Below, piece after piece: positions 1 through 6,971 of a DNA stretch of 64,000 bases (position 1 is the first letter of the stretch; each line of letters opens with the position of its first letter). A program made the translations under genes and the position numbers. The notes beneath the pieces are model-generated. The model ran no database searches and was not told the origin of the DNA. It saw only the letters and a list, made by a program, of their open reading frames with translations. The stretch spans positions 124,001 to 188,000 of the forward strand of contig NZ_FQZX01000002.1 in the NCBI RefSeq assembly GCF_900142175.1, read 5' to 3'. The stretch is from Maribacter aquivivus (GTDB lineage Bacteria; Bacteroidota; Bacteroidia; Flavobacteriales; Flavobacteriaceae).

Positions 1-312
1 AATACTACTGGACTAGGAATTTTTGATGTTGATGTTGTAAAGTTTGATAGCACAGTAAAGGTTCCACAGATCGGATGGAATCAGATTACCAATCTTAAAT
101 CTGAATTATTTAATAGTATTGAAGAAAAAGAGCATATTTATTTAGTGCATAGTTTTTATGCACCATTGTGTGATGAAACTATCGCAGAATGTTCTTATGG
201 AGTTGATTATAGTGCAGCTTTACAAAAAGATAATTTCTATGGTACTCAATTTCACCCTGAAAAGAGTAGTGATGTTGGGCAGCGAATTCTAGAGAATTTT
301 TTAAAAATGTAA
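1..312 (+). CDS. hisH: Imidazole glycerol phosphate synthase glutaminase subunit HisH, 3' part
   Basis: The window opens inside this frame; 103 C-terminal residues are visible. HisH releases ammonia from glutamine and feeds it to HisF for ring closure in histidine synthesis. The visible part carries the class I glutamine amidotransferase signature YGTQFHPEKS, whose His and Glu complete the Cys-His-Glu triad, and the upstream stretch LVHSFYAP typical of HisH. The nucleophile cysteine lies before the window. The stop codon shares one base with the next gene (TAATG), so translation is probably coupled. hisA, hisF and hisIE downstream confirm the pathway. Confidence 0.95.
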   Translation, partial: NTTGLGIFDVDVVKFDSTVKVPQIGWNQITNLKSELFNSIEEKEHIYLVHSFYAPLCDETIAECSYGVDYSAALQKDNFYGTQFHPEKSSDVGQRILENFLKM

Positions 313-734
313 TGGAGCAAAATTATTTTATTTCAACTGATAAAAACCTTTTGAACGTAGATGCAATTCAACAGTTTATTGCTAATTCATATTGGGGTGA
401 TAATAGAACATTAGAAGAAGTAAAAATAACGATTGAAAACTCTTACTGTTTTGGAATATATACACTTAAAAATGAACAAATTGGCTTTGCTAGGGTAGTT
501 ACCGATTATATTTACTTTGGATATTTCATGGATGTGATTATTCTAGATAAATTTCAAGGTCAAGGTTATGGTAAGATTTTGGTGAAAGAGATATTAGAAG
601 ATGCTACCATTAAAAAGCTAAAAACATTAGCATTAAAAACTAAGGATGCCCATTTGTTATATGAGCGTTTCGGATTTAATAAAATAGGAGATTCACCATT
701 GTGGATGTCTGTTGATAAACAAATTTTAGATTAA
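312..734 (+). CDS. GNAT family N-acetyltransferase inside the his operon
   Basis: A 140-residue single-domain acetyltransferase of the GCN5-related family, which moves an acetyl group from acetyl-CoA to an amine. The acetyl-CoA binding motif A is visible as KFQGQGYGK at about residues 80-88, followed by the usual C-terminal motif LLYERFGF at about 115-122. The substrate cannot be read from the sequence. The ATG overlaps the hisH stop and hisA starts 3 bases after its stop, so it is an operon member although it is not a histidine enzyme. It may be an unrelated gene carried in the operon. Confidence 0.88.
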   Translation: MEQNYFISTDKNLLNVDAIQQFIANSYWGDNRTLEEVKITIENSYCFGIYTLKNEQIGFARVVTDYIYFGYFMDVIILDKFQGQGYGKILVKEILEDATIKKLKTLALKTKDAHLLYERFGFNKIGDSPLWMSVDKQILD

Positions 735-737
735 AGA

Positions 738-1466
738 ATGAGAATTATTCCTGCTATAGATATCATTGATGGTAAATGTGTTCGTCTTTCAAAAGGTGAT
801 TACGATACTAAGAAGATATATAATGAAAACCCTTTAGAAGTAGCCAAAGAATTTGAGGCACACGGTATTAAGCATCTACATTTGGTGGATTTAGATGGTG
901 CAAAATCAAAGCATATTGTAAATCATAAAGTACTGGAGCAAATTGCTTCACAAACGAATTTGAATATTGATTTTGGAGGCGGATTAAAAACTGATGATGA
1001 TTTACGTATTGCTTTTGAAAGTGGAGCAAAACAAATTACAGGTGGTAGTATCGCTGTAAAAGATTCAGATACTTTTATTGGATGGATTGAAAAGCATGGT
1101 GCGGATAAAATTATTCTTGGCGCAGATGCTATGGATGAAAAAGTAGCAGTTTCTGGTTGGTTAGAAGAGTCAAAGGAAGAATTAATTCCGTTTATACAAT
1201 CGTATCAACAAAAAGGAATTCAATATGTAATTTGTACAGATATCAGTAAAGACGGTATGTTAGAAGGTCCGTCGTTTGAATTATACAAACGTATTTTAGA
1301 GCAGACCAATGATTTAAAGCTAATTGCTTCCGGAGGTATTTCTACTTTTGATGAGCTGCCTAAATTAGACGAAATGGGTTGTGAAGGTACAATCATAGGC
1401 AAAGCTATTTATGAAAATAGAATTAGTCTTAAACAACTAGAATCTTATATTTTAAGCAATGGATAA
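738..1466 (+). CDS. hisA: Phosphoribosylformimino-5-aminoimidazole carboxamide ribotide isomerase HisA
   Basis: HisA catalyses the Amadori rearrangement of ProFAR to PRFAR, the step before HisHF. The 242-residue length is normal. The half-barrel signatures are clear: [15 protein letters not shown] at the N-terminus with catalytic Asp8, [11 protein letters not shown] in the first half and [13 protein letters not shown] in the second; the second catalytic aspartate is Asp130 in LGADAMDE. It is cytoplasmic. It lies 3 bases after the GNAT gene and its end overlaps the next start by 8 bases, so it is tightly coupled in the operon. Confidence 0.97.
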   Translation: MRIIPAIDIIDGKCVRLSKGDYDTKKIYNENPLEVAKEFEAHGIKHLHLVDLDGAKSKHIVNHKVLEQIASQTNLNIDFGGGLKTDDDLRIAFESGAKQITGGSIAVKDSDTFIGWIEKHGADKIILGADAMDEKVAVSGWLEESKEELIPFIQSYQQKGIQYVICTDISKDGMLEGPSFELYKRILEQTNDLKLIASGGISTFDELPKLDEMGCEGTIIGKAIYENRISLKQLESYILSNG

Positions 1467-1974
1467 GGAAGAACGCTTAGTGGAAGAAATTGTTGAAAAT
1501 GCGATGTATCGCATGGATGAAAGTACGCGTATGATCAAAAAAAGTTTTGCTGAAATATCGGAAGAAGAAATTTGGCAGAAGCCTAATCCTTCTTTGAACA
1601 GTATGGCGAATCTCATTTTACACCTGTGTGGTAATATGACACAATATGTGATTTCTTCCATAGGCGAAATCGATGATAATAGAAATAGAGATGCCGAGTT
1701 TTCTGTTGGCTCAGGACTAACGAAAGCGGAGTTATTACATAAATTAGAAGATACGGTAGACTCCGTTAAACGTGTTATTTTTGATTCAACAGTAGATAAG
1801 TTGATAAAAGTAAGATCAGTACAAGGAATGTCCTTTTCGGGAGTTGGAGCAATTATGCATGCTGTAGAACACTATTCTTATCATACTGGTCAGATTGCTT
1901 TTTATGTAAAACTCATAAAGGAAAAAGACTTGGGGTTTTATGATGGAGTCGATCTGAATATTAAAAATGAGTAA
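1459..1974 (+). CDS. DinB-like / DUF1572 family protein in the his operon
   Basis: A 171-residue protein of the DinB/YfiT-like four-helix fold, a superfamily that usually binds a divalent metal through three histidines. Candidate ligands are the His of LILHLCGN near residue 57 and two histidines in [13 protein letters not shown] near residues 135-143. Members include thiol-dependent transferases, but most are uncharacterised; the substrate here is unknown. It begins 8 bases before the hisA stop, so it is translated with the operon. Its position between hisA and hisF is unusual for a histidine operon. Confidence 0.82.
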   Translation: MDKEERLVEEIVENAMYRMDESTRMIKKSFAEISEEEIWQKPNPSLNSMANLILHLCGNMTQYVISSIGEIDDNRNRDAEFSVGSGLTKAELLHKLEDTVDSVKRVIFDSTVDKLIKVRSVQGMSFSGVGAIMHAVEHYSYHTGQIAFYVKLIKEKDLGFYDGVDLNIKNE

Positions 1975-2080
1975 AATTTATCAAGTACAAAGTATTAAGT
2001 AAAAAGTGCAGCTTGATATTATGTGCGATATTTATTGAATACTTAGTACTATTTAGGTAGTACTTAATACTAGAAAAAAT
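1975..2080. repeat. Repeat-rich gap between the DinB-like gene and hisF
   Basis: This gap is made of variants of AAGTAC/AAGTATT on the left and TACTTAGTACT/TACTTAATACT on the right. An exact 11-base inverted repeat, AGTATTAAGTA at 1991-2001 and TACTTAATACT at 2061-2071, brackets it. It has the look of the low-complexity intergenic repeats common in flavobacterial genomes. It could fold in the operon mRNA; there is no T-tract, so it is not an obvious terminator. Confidence 0.6.
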
Positions 2081-2836
2081 ATGCTTGCTAAGAGAATAAT
2101 ACCTTGTTTAGATATCAAAGATGGTAGAACTGTAAAAGGTGTCAATTTTGTTGACTTACGTGATGCAGGGGATCCTGTTGAGCTGGCTGAGATTTATAGT
2201 CGCGAAGGTGCCGATGAATTAGTGTTCTTAGATATATCAGCTACAGAACAGAAAAGAAAAACATTAGCAGATTTAGTATACCGGGTTGCGGAAAAAGTAA
2301 ATATTCCTTTTACGGTTGGTGGCGGAATCTCATCTGTTGAAGATGTTGATGTTTTGCTGCATAACGGAGCAGATAAGGTTTCCATTAATTCATCTGCTGT
2401 GAAGAACCCACAGTTGATTAATGATTTGGTTGCCAAATTTGGATCGCAGTGTATTGTTGTTGCAATAGACGCTAAACAGATTGATGGAGAGTGGATTGTT
2501 CATTTGGTTGGAGGAAAAGTACCTACCGAACGTAAATTGTTCGAGTGGGCAAAAGAAGTGGAAGAACGCGGAGCAGGAGAAATTCTATTTACCTCAATGG
2601 ATAATGATGGTACTAAAGACGGATTCGCAAATCAAGCATTGGCGAAATTGTCTACGGAGTTAAATATTCCGATAATTGCCTCGGGTGGTGCTGGTAACAA
2701 ACAGCATTTTACTGATACCTTTGTTGAGGGTAAAGCAGATGCAGCTTTGGCGGCAAGTGTTTTTCACTTTAAAGAAATTGGTATTCAAGAATTGAAAACT
2801 GAGTTAAAAGAAAATGGTATTCCTGTTCGAATATAG
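2081..2836 (+). CDS. hisF: Imidazole glycerol phosphate synthase cyclase subunit HisF
   Basis: HisF takes ammonia from HisH and cyclises PRFAR to imidazole glycerol phosphate and AICAR. The 251-residue length is typical. Catalytic Asp11 is in [11 protein letters not shown] and Asp130 in VVAIDAKQ, both at the classical positions. The phosphate-binding loops TVGGGIS (about 78-84) and IASGGAG (about 199-205) are intact. The ATG is preceded by an A-rich stretch. It follows a 106-base repeat-rich gap instead of being tightly packed like the upstream genes. Confidence 0.97.
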   Translation: MLAKRIIPCLDIKDGRTVKGVNFVDLRDAGDPVELAEIYSREGADELVFLDISATEQKRKTLADLVYRVAEKVNIPFTVGGGISSVEDVDVLLHNGADKVSINSSAVKNPQLINDLVAKFGSQCIVVAIDAKQIDGEWIVHLVGGKVPTERKLFEWAKEVEERGAGEILFTSMDNDGTKDGFANQALAKLSTELNIPIIASGGAGNKQHFTDTFVEGKADAALAASVFHFKEIGIQELKTELKENGIPVRI

Positions 2837-3000
2837 TTTACAGTTTTGACAAACGAAATTTGACTTCGACTAGGCTTAGTGACCAAATTAGAATTATTAA
2901 ACTAGGTATTATCCTAAGCGCAGTTGAAGGTTTGGGACCACGATAAGTATATTGCCTTTTAAGAAAATGATCAATAGAATTGAAATTGAATAAAGAGAAT
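2837..3000. repeat. Gap between hisF and hisIE with a palindromic repeat
   Basis: Two arms face each other at about 2864-2886 (core TTCGACTAGGCTTAGTGACC) and 2911-2940 (core ATCCTAAGCGCAGTTGAAGG). They are imperfect reverse complements. The core resembles another element in this window at 56169-56193, TCTTCGACTGCGCTCAG. I read it as one copy of a dispersed flavobacterial palindromic repeat inserted in the operon. There is no T-tract at its end. Confidence 0.5.
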
Positions 3001-3609
3001 ATGGAATTTAATACACCCAATTGGGAGAAAATGAGTGACGGACTAGTGCCTGCAATTATACAAGACGCACGTACGAAGAATGTATTGATGCTTGGCTATA
3101 TGAATGCCGAAGCTTTAAAGAATACTACTGATAGTGGTAAGGTTACATTTTTTAGTCGTTCTAAGCAGCGTTTATGGACTAAAGGTGAAGAAAGTGGAAA
3201 TTTTTTGAATTTAGTTTCCATTAAAAATGACTGTGACGATGATTCTCTTTTAATAACTGTTAACCCTGTAGGTCCTACATGCCATACTGGTACAGATACA
3301 TGTTGGAAAGAAGAAAACAATTCACAATTCGGGTTCTTTTCTGAGTTAGAAGATACTATTAAAGAAAGAAGAACTACTGCTGATGATAGCAAATCTTATG
3401 TAGCTTCATTATTTAAAAAAGGAATCAATAAAATTGCCCAAAAAGTAGGGGAGGAAGCCGTTGAAACTGTTATTGAAGCAATGGATGATAATGATGAGCT
3501 ATTTCTTTATGAAAGTGGCGATTTACTGTTTCACTATTTAATGCTGTTACAGGCAAAAGGCTTTACGCTTAAAGATATTGAAACTGAATTAATGAAAAGA
3601 AAGAAGTAG
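3001..3609 (+). CDS. hisI: Bifunctional phosphoribosyl-AMP cyclohydrolase / phosphoribosyl-ATP pyrophosphatase HisIE
   Basis: This fusion performs steps 2 and 3 of histidine synthesis. The N-terminal HisI domain (about residues 10-105) has FFSRSKQRLWTKGE and the metal/zinc motifs DCDDDS and GPTCHTGTDTCW. The C-terminal HisE domain (about 110-202) has KVGEEAVETVIEA and the GDLLFHYLMLL helix. I start at ATG 3001, giving MEFNTPNW; a TTG at 2980 in frame would add seven residues and seems less likely. It is the last his gene seen here; the next gene is convergent. Confidence 0.95.
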   Translation: MEFNTPNWEKMSDGLVPAIIQDARTKNVLMLGYMNAEALKNTTDSGKVTFFSRSKQRLWTKGEESGNFLNLVSIKNDCDDDSLLITVNPVGPTCHTGTDTCWKEENNSQFGFFSELEDTIKERRTTADDSKSYVASLFKKGINKIAQKVGEEAVETVIEAMDDNDELFLYESGDLLFHYLMLLQAKGFTLKDIETELMKRKK

Positions 3610-3623
3610 ATGTTATAAGTTCA

Positions 3624-3679
3624 AATGATACGTTAACTGCTTTTCATGCAGTTTATCATTCTGCAGTAAACGTATCATT
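3624..3679. terminator. Inverted repeat between convergent hisIE and DJ-1-like gene
   Basis: AATGATACGTTAACTGC (3624-3640) and GCAGTAAACGTATCATT (3663-3679) are reverse complements apart from one base. A smaller ACTGC/GCAGT stem lies between them. The right arm is the last coding segment of the minus-strand gene. The position suggests a two-way terminator or 3' processing hairpin, but no long T-tract follows, so this is uncertain. Confidence 0.45.
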
Positions 3680-4354
3680 GTCCTTGTCTTCTATCCAGTT
3701 GTATTCTATTTCCCAAGCTACATTTCTAGCAAAATCTAAACCGTGTCGGTCGGCTAAAAATCCTAAAGCCATATCCATACCTGCACTTACACCTGAAGAA
3801 GTATAATAATTTTCGTCTACCTTCCAACGAGCTTCTTTATCCCATTGTACCTCTGGTCCGTTGGTAATGACCCATGCAAACGCACGTTTGTTTGAAGTAG
3901 CCTGCCTTTTGTCTAAAAGTCCTGTTTTTGCTAAGAGCGCACTTCCTGTACATACGGTCATTACAAATGTGCTAGTTAGGCTTATATCTTTAATAGAAGT
4001 TATTAGCTTATCGTTATTTACTTCTACTCTTGTTCCTAAACCACCAGGAATCAAAAAGGCAAATGGCTTCTTATTGATATCTGCTAGTTTTTCTGTCATG
4101 ATTGGGACTTGATGTCTATTGGTCACAATACCACCTTCTAATGAATAGAATTTTAAAGTATATAAGTCGGTTAATCGTCCAAATATTTCAGCAGGTCCAA
4201 ATACATCAAGGGTTTCATAATTGTCGAAAAGCAAGAATGCAATTTCTTCTTTTTCAGTTGAACTCATTTGGCTGGAATTTTCTTGGGCAGTTACACTTGA
4301 ACTGAGAATTAATACAACTAATATAGATTTTATAAGCTTAGTAAACATCTGCAT
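3656..4354 (-). CDS. Exported DJ-1/PfpI family protein
   Basis: A 232-residue class I glutamine-amidotransferase-like protein of the DJ-1/PfpI superfamily, closest to the GlxA N-terminal or isonitrile-hydratase-like group. A signal peptide (about residues 1-23, ending SSSVTAQ) precedes the domain, so it should act in the periplasm, which is uncommon for the family. FLLFDNYETLDVFGPAEIF marks the first strand and helix, FLIPGGLGTR the second, and TVCTGSALLAKTGLL carries the nucleophile-elbow cysteine. No AraC-type helix-turn-helix follows, so it is not a regulator. Reaction and substrate are unknown. Confidence 0.85.
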   Translation of the reverse strand: MQMFTKLIKSILVVLILSSSVTAQENSSQMSSTEKEEIAFLLFDNYETLDVFGPAEIFGRLTDLYTLKFYSLEGGIVTNRHQVPIMTEKLADINKKPFAFLIPGGLGTRVEVNNDKLITSIKDISLTSTFVMTVCTGSALLAKTGLLDKRQATSNKRAFAWVITNGPEVQWDKEARWKVDENYYTSSGVSAGMDMALGFLADRHGLDFARNVAWEIEYNWIEDKDNDTFTAE

Positions 4355-4506
4355 AACTGTTAATTAAATAATTACCTAAAAGAAAATTTCATTCTAGAAT
4401 AAGATAATTATTAAATGAATCTATGAGATTACTTGCTGGTATTGTTTATAACTAGTATTATTATCAATACCATAATAAACCGGAAGGAATTTTCAGAAAT
4501 AAGCTA

Positions 4507-4917
4507 TTAAAATATCCGTTCCATGATTTCATAATCTACATCACCTTTTATAAAAATAGTGTTAGTAGCTACCAAACCAAACTTCCTATAAAATTCAGAT
4601 TTGTTTCTTCTGGCATTACACCAAATTCTTTTTAAAGATTGCTTATCGGCAATTTGCATAATTTCATTTAGAAGTATACTGCCATATCCTTTGCCTTGGT
4701 AATTTTCCAATGTAGCAAATTTTCTAAATTGAGCCTCTCCGTCATTAATAAATAAAGAGATTACCGAAATTAATTTTTTATCTATAAAGAGTCCGAAATG
4801 TAGACCTTCATTGTCATTATTTAACTTTACGTAATCTAAAGGTTTAGTTGGCCACATTACCTGATGTCTAATGGGTAATGTTTCATCGGCTGTTATCTCA
4901 ATTATTTTTGTGGTCAT
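4507..4917 (-). CDS. GNAT family N-acetyltransferase
   Basis: About 136 residues of a GCN5-related acetyltransferase. Motif A is NYQGKGYGSILLNEI, and the C-terminal motif is NKSEFYRKFGLV. The middle strand FGLFIDKKLISVISLF is typical. I start at ATG 4917 (MTTKIIEI); the longer frame to 4938 would need a TTG. It stands alone between two minus-strand genes, about 150 bases upstream of the DJ-1-like gene. The acyl acceptor is unknown. Confidence 0.85.
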   Translation of the reverse strand: MTTKIIEITADETLPIRHQVMWPTKPLDYVKLNNDNEGLHFGLFIDKKLISVISLFINDGEAQFRKFATLENYQGKGYGSILLNEIMQIADKQSLKRIWCNARRNKSEFYRKFGLVATNTIFIKGDVDYEIMERIF

Positions 4918-4958
4918 AAATAGTATAGTTGACCCCAAATGTAGGTAGCTTTTATAGT

Positions 4959-5150
4959 TTATTCAAGTACTAAAGAATCTTGAACGTTTGCAACAGATAC
5001 CCATGTAAATTTTATAGGTGACCATTCTTCTTTTGGGTTGGACCTAACAGAAGTTTTCTTCTTTATAAAAACTTTATTATCCTCTGTAAAGACATGTTGC
5101 GTGTCTATAACTTCTTGAGAATAAACTTTATTGGATTTCTTTTTTCTCAT
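4959..5150 (-). CDS. Small hypothetical protein, 63 residues
   Basis: A short, lysine-rich, hydrophilic protein with no signal peptide, membrane segment or recognised domain. It overlaps the stop codon of the upstream barrel gene by one base (TAATG), which suggests translational coupling and supports it as a real gene. I do not recognise the family. Function unknown; it may work with the outer-membrane protein encoded before it. Confidence 0.55.
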   Translation of the reverse strand: MRKKKSNKVYSQEVIDTQHVFTEDNKVFIKKKTSVRSNPKEEWSPIKFTWVSVANVQDSLVLE

Positions 5151-5818
5151 TATTGTACGTTTTTCTTATAACGGTTTCTGCCCATATTAAATATGCCTAC
5201 TTTAATTCCTATGCCAGCGGTAAAACCGTTAATACGTGTAATACGCGTAGGAGGTAGGTCTATTTTACTTGAGAAGCGATATTTTACACCAGCTTCTATT
5301 TGTAGATATCTTGATATGTTAAATAGTGCGTTAACGCCAGGTTCTGCAACGAATACGGCATCAAAATCATCTTCAGTAAGTTCTTCTTCAAAATCATCAT
5401 CATGCCTAAATTTATTGTCTACATAACCTACGGCTCCAGCACCTAATAAAAGAGGGAAACTTAAATTGACGCGATTTTTACTAAATAAAATAGGCTCTAA
5501 ATGCAAGCCACCATAAACGGCAATTAAATCTTCATACCTAGATAAGCTATTATTGTATATATCTTGTTCGGAGTAAAGAAAATTACTGGCAAATCCGACT
5601 TCAAATTGCTGATTGGCTACGTATGCTATTTTTAGTCCGCCCATATATGCGTTTTCGCCATCTATTTCTCCCACACCCATGTTTATACCTACGTAAACAC
5701 CATGTACAACATTATTACGGTCGTTAAATTCTAGGTATTCATTAGTTTCTTCTTGTCCGAAGCTATCCAAACAGGATACAAGTGATAATAGGAGAAGAGT
5801 TAATTTTAGTGGTTTCAT
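5150..5818 (-). CDS. Outer-membrane beta-barrel protein, hypothetical
   Basis: A 222-residue protein with a signal peptide (MKPLKLTLLLLSLVSC...FGQ) followed by alternating aromatic/glycine strands such as GVYVGINMGVGEIDG, MGGLKIAYV, FEVGFASNFLY, AVYGGLHLEPILF and FTAGIGIKVGIFNMG, the pattern of a small OmpA/OmpW-like eight-stranded barrel. A Cys at residue 16 could look like a lipobox but the AxFGQ site is the better cleavage. Role unknown. It leads a two-gene unit with the 63-residue protein. Confidence 0.72.
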   Translation of the reverse strand: MKPLKLTLLLLSLVSCLDSFGQEETNEYLEFNDRNNVVHGVYVGINMGVGEIDGENAYMGGLKIAYVANQQFEVGFASNFLYSEQDIYNNSLSRYEDLIAVYGGLHLEPILFSKNRVNLSFPLLLGAGAVGYVDNKFRHDDDFEEELTEDDFDAVFVAEPGVNALFNISRYLQIEAGVKYRFSSKIDLPPTRITRINGFTAGIGIKVGIFNMGRNRYKKNVQ

Positions 5819-5951
5819 TACTGTTCGATTTTTGATTGATTACCTAATAGACAACCTAACTAACAAATAGTTGCACCAAAAACCTATATTTTTTAAATAA
5901 AACCCAAAATTTCGTTATTTGTTGTGTTGGACTATTCTAATTACTTATGAA

Positions 5952-6266
5952 TTAGCAATTTGAAGCATCATTTGCACCCCAAGAATCTAAACTTAGCAGA
6001 ATGCTTTTAAGAGATTTTCCACGTTCGCTTAAAGCATATTCTACCTTTGGTGGTACAACGGGAAACACTTCTCTAATCACCAATCCGTCTTTTTCTAATT
6101 CTCTTACGGTTTGGGTGAACATTTTATTTGAAATACCTGGCACTTTCTTTTGAAGAATTCCTGAGCGTAGTGGTCCTTCTAGAAGGTGAAAGAGAACTAT
6201 TGGTTTCCATTTGGTGCCAATTAAATTCATTGTATAGTCTAAAGGGCAATATTTTTTTAAACTCAT
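5952..6266 (-). CDS. HxlR family transcriptional regulator
   Basis: A 104-residue winged-helix regulator of the HxlR/MarR-like family. The hallmark start MSLKKYCPLDYTMNLIGTKWKPIVLFHLL carries the conserved Cys7, which in YodB/HypR-type members senses electrophiles or disulfide stress. Recognition region: GISNKMFTQTVRELEKDGLV; wing: KVEYALSERGKSL. It is divergent from the VOC-family gene at 6382 with a 115-base gap containing repeated GGTAA/GGTAC half sites, so it probably controls that gene and itself. Confidence 0.92.
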   Translation of the reverse strand: MSLKKYCPLDYTMNLIGTKWKPIVLFHLLEGPLRSGILQKKVPGISNKMFTQTVRELEKDGLVIREVFPVVPPKVEYALSERGKSLKSILLSLDSWGANDASNC

Positions 6267-6306
6267 ATAGAATTAAATAACTGATAATTAGCAATTAACC
6301 CTTTTT

Positions 6307-6354
6307 GGTAACTATGGTACTTTTAGGTAAGTTATTGCTAATAAGGCAAATATA
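6307..6354. promoter_or_regulatory. Divergent promoter region with probable HxlR operator
   Basis: Three GGTA half sites (6307, 6316, 6326) are spaced 9-10 bases apart, one helical turn. A partly inverted pair, TTAGCAATTAAC near 6281-6300 and GTTATTGCTAA at 6331-6341, flanks them. On the minus strand CAAATATA at 6347-6354 reads TATATTTG, a full TAnnTTTG -7 box for the regulator gene. For the plus-strand gene, TTG at 6335 and TATGTTTA at 6353 form a weaker pair. The operator role is inferred from position. Confidence 0.5.
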
Positions 6355-6381
6355 TGTTTATTTTACAGTAAAATTAGAACT

Positions 6382-6894
6382 ATGAACAAGAATAATAAAT
6401 ATCCAAAATCATTTTCACATATAGGTATTACAGTTCCTAATCTAGAAAAAGCAGTAGAATTCTACGCTGAAGTAATGGGATGGTATGTGATAATGAAACC
6501 ATCTAAAATTAAGAAGGAAAAAGAAACTGCCATAGGGCAAATGTGTATCGATGTTTTTGGTGATGACTGGGAAGAATTTGAAATTGCCCACATGTCTACT
6601 TCCGATGGTATTGGTGTAGAGTTGTTCTGTTTTCCGCATGGCATAAAAGAAGCTCCAGAATTTAATCCGTTTAATACGGGATTATTTCACTTTTGTATCC
6701 AGGATCCTAATATTGAAGAATTGGTTGCTAAAATTGTATCACATGGTGGTAAGCAACGTATGCCAATTCGTTCTTACTACCCAAACGAGAAACCCTATAA
6801 AATGTGTTATGTAGAAGATCCCTTCGGAATCGTTTTTGAAGTCTATACTCACAGTTATGAATTAACGTATTCTTCTGGTGCTTATACAGAATAG
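6382..6894 (+). CDS. VOC superfamily (glyoxalase/dioxygenase-like) protein
   Basis: A 170-residue vicinal-oxygen-chelate fold protein with two beta-alpha-beta-beta-beta units. SHIGITVPNLEKAVEFYAEVMGW gives the first metal-ligand His (about residue 13), IGVELFCFP gives a Glu ligand region, LFHFCIQDPN a second His, and DPFGIVFEVYTHS the last Glu. Such proteins include lactoylglutathione lyase, thiol-dependent transferases and dioxygenases; substrate unknown. With an HxlR regulator divergent from it, detoxification of a reactive electrophile or carbonyl is a reasonable inference. Confidence 0.85.
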   Translation: MNKNNKYPKSFSHIGITVPNLEKAVEFYAEVMGWYVIMKPSKIKKEKETAIGQMCIDVFGDDWEEFEIAHMSTSDGIGVELFCFPHGIKEAPEFNPFNTGLFHFCIQDPNIEELVAKIVSHGGKQRMPIRSYYPNEKPYKMCYVEDPFGIVFEVYTHSYELTYSSGAYTE

Positions 6895-6910
6895 TTTGTG
6901 TAAAAATTAA

Positions 6911-6955
6911 AAAGCGATTGATTATTAATTTGTAATCAATCGCTTTAATAGTATA
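6911..6955. terminator. Bidirectional rho-independent terminator
   Basis: A perfect 14-base stem, AAAGCGATTGATTA (6911-6924) with TAATCAATCGCTTT (6933-6946), and an 8-base loop lie between the convergent VOC and GH2 genes. A-rich sequence precedes and T-rich sequence follows, so it can work on both strands. Confidence 0.88.
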
Positions 6956-6971
6956 GTTTTAAAGATCTATA

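Noticed and set aside
3861-4305. Two plus-strand frames across the DJ-1-like gene
   Set aside because: They overlap a gene with clear motifs and signal peptide; composition is that of shadow frames.
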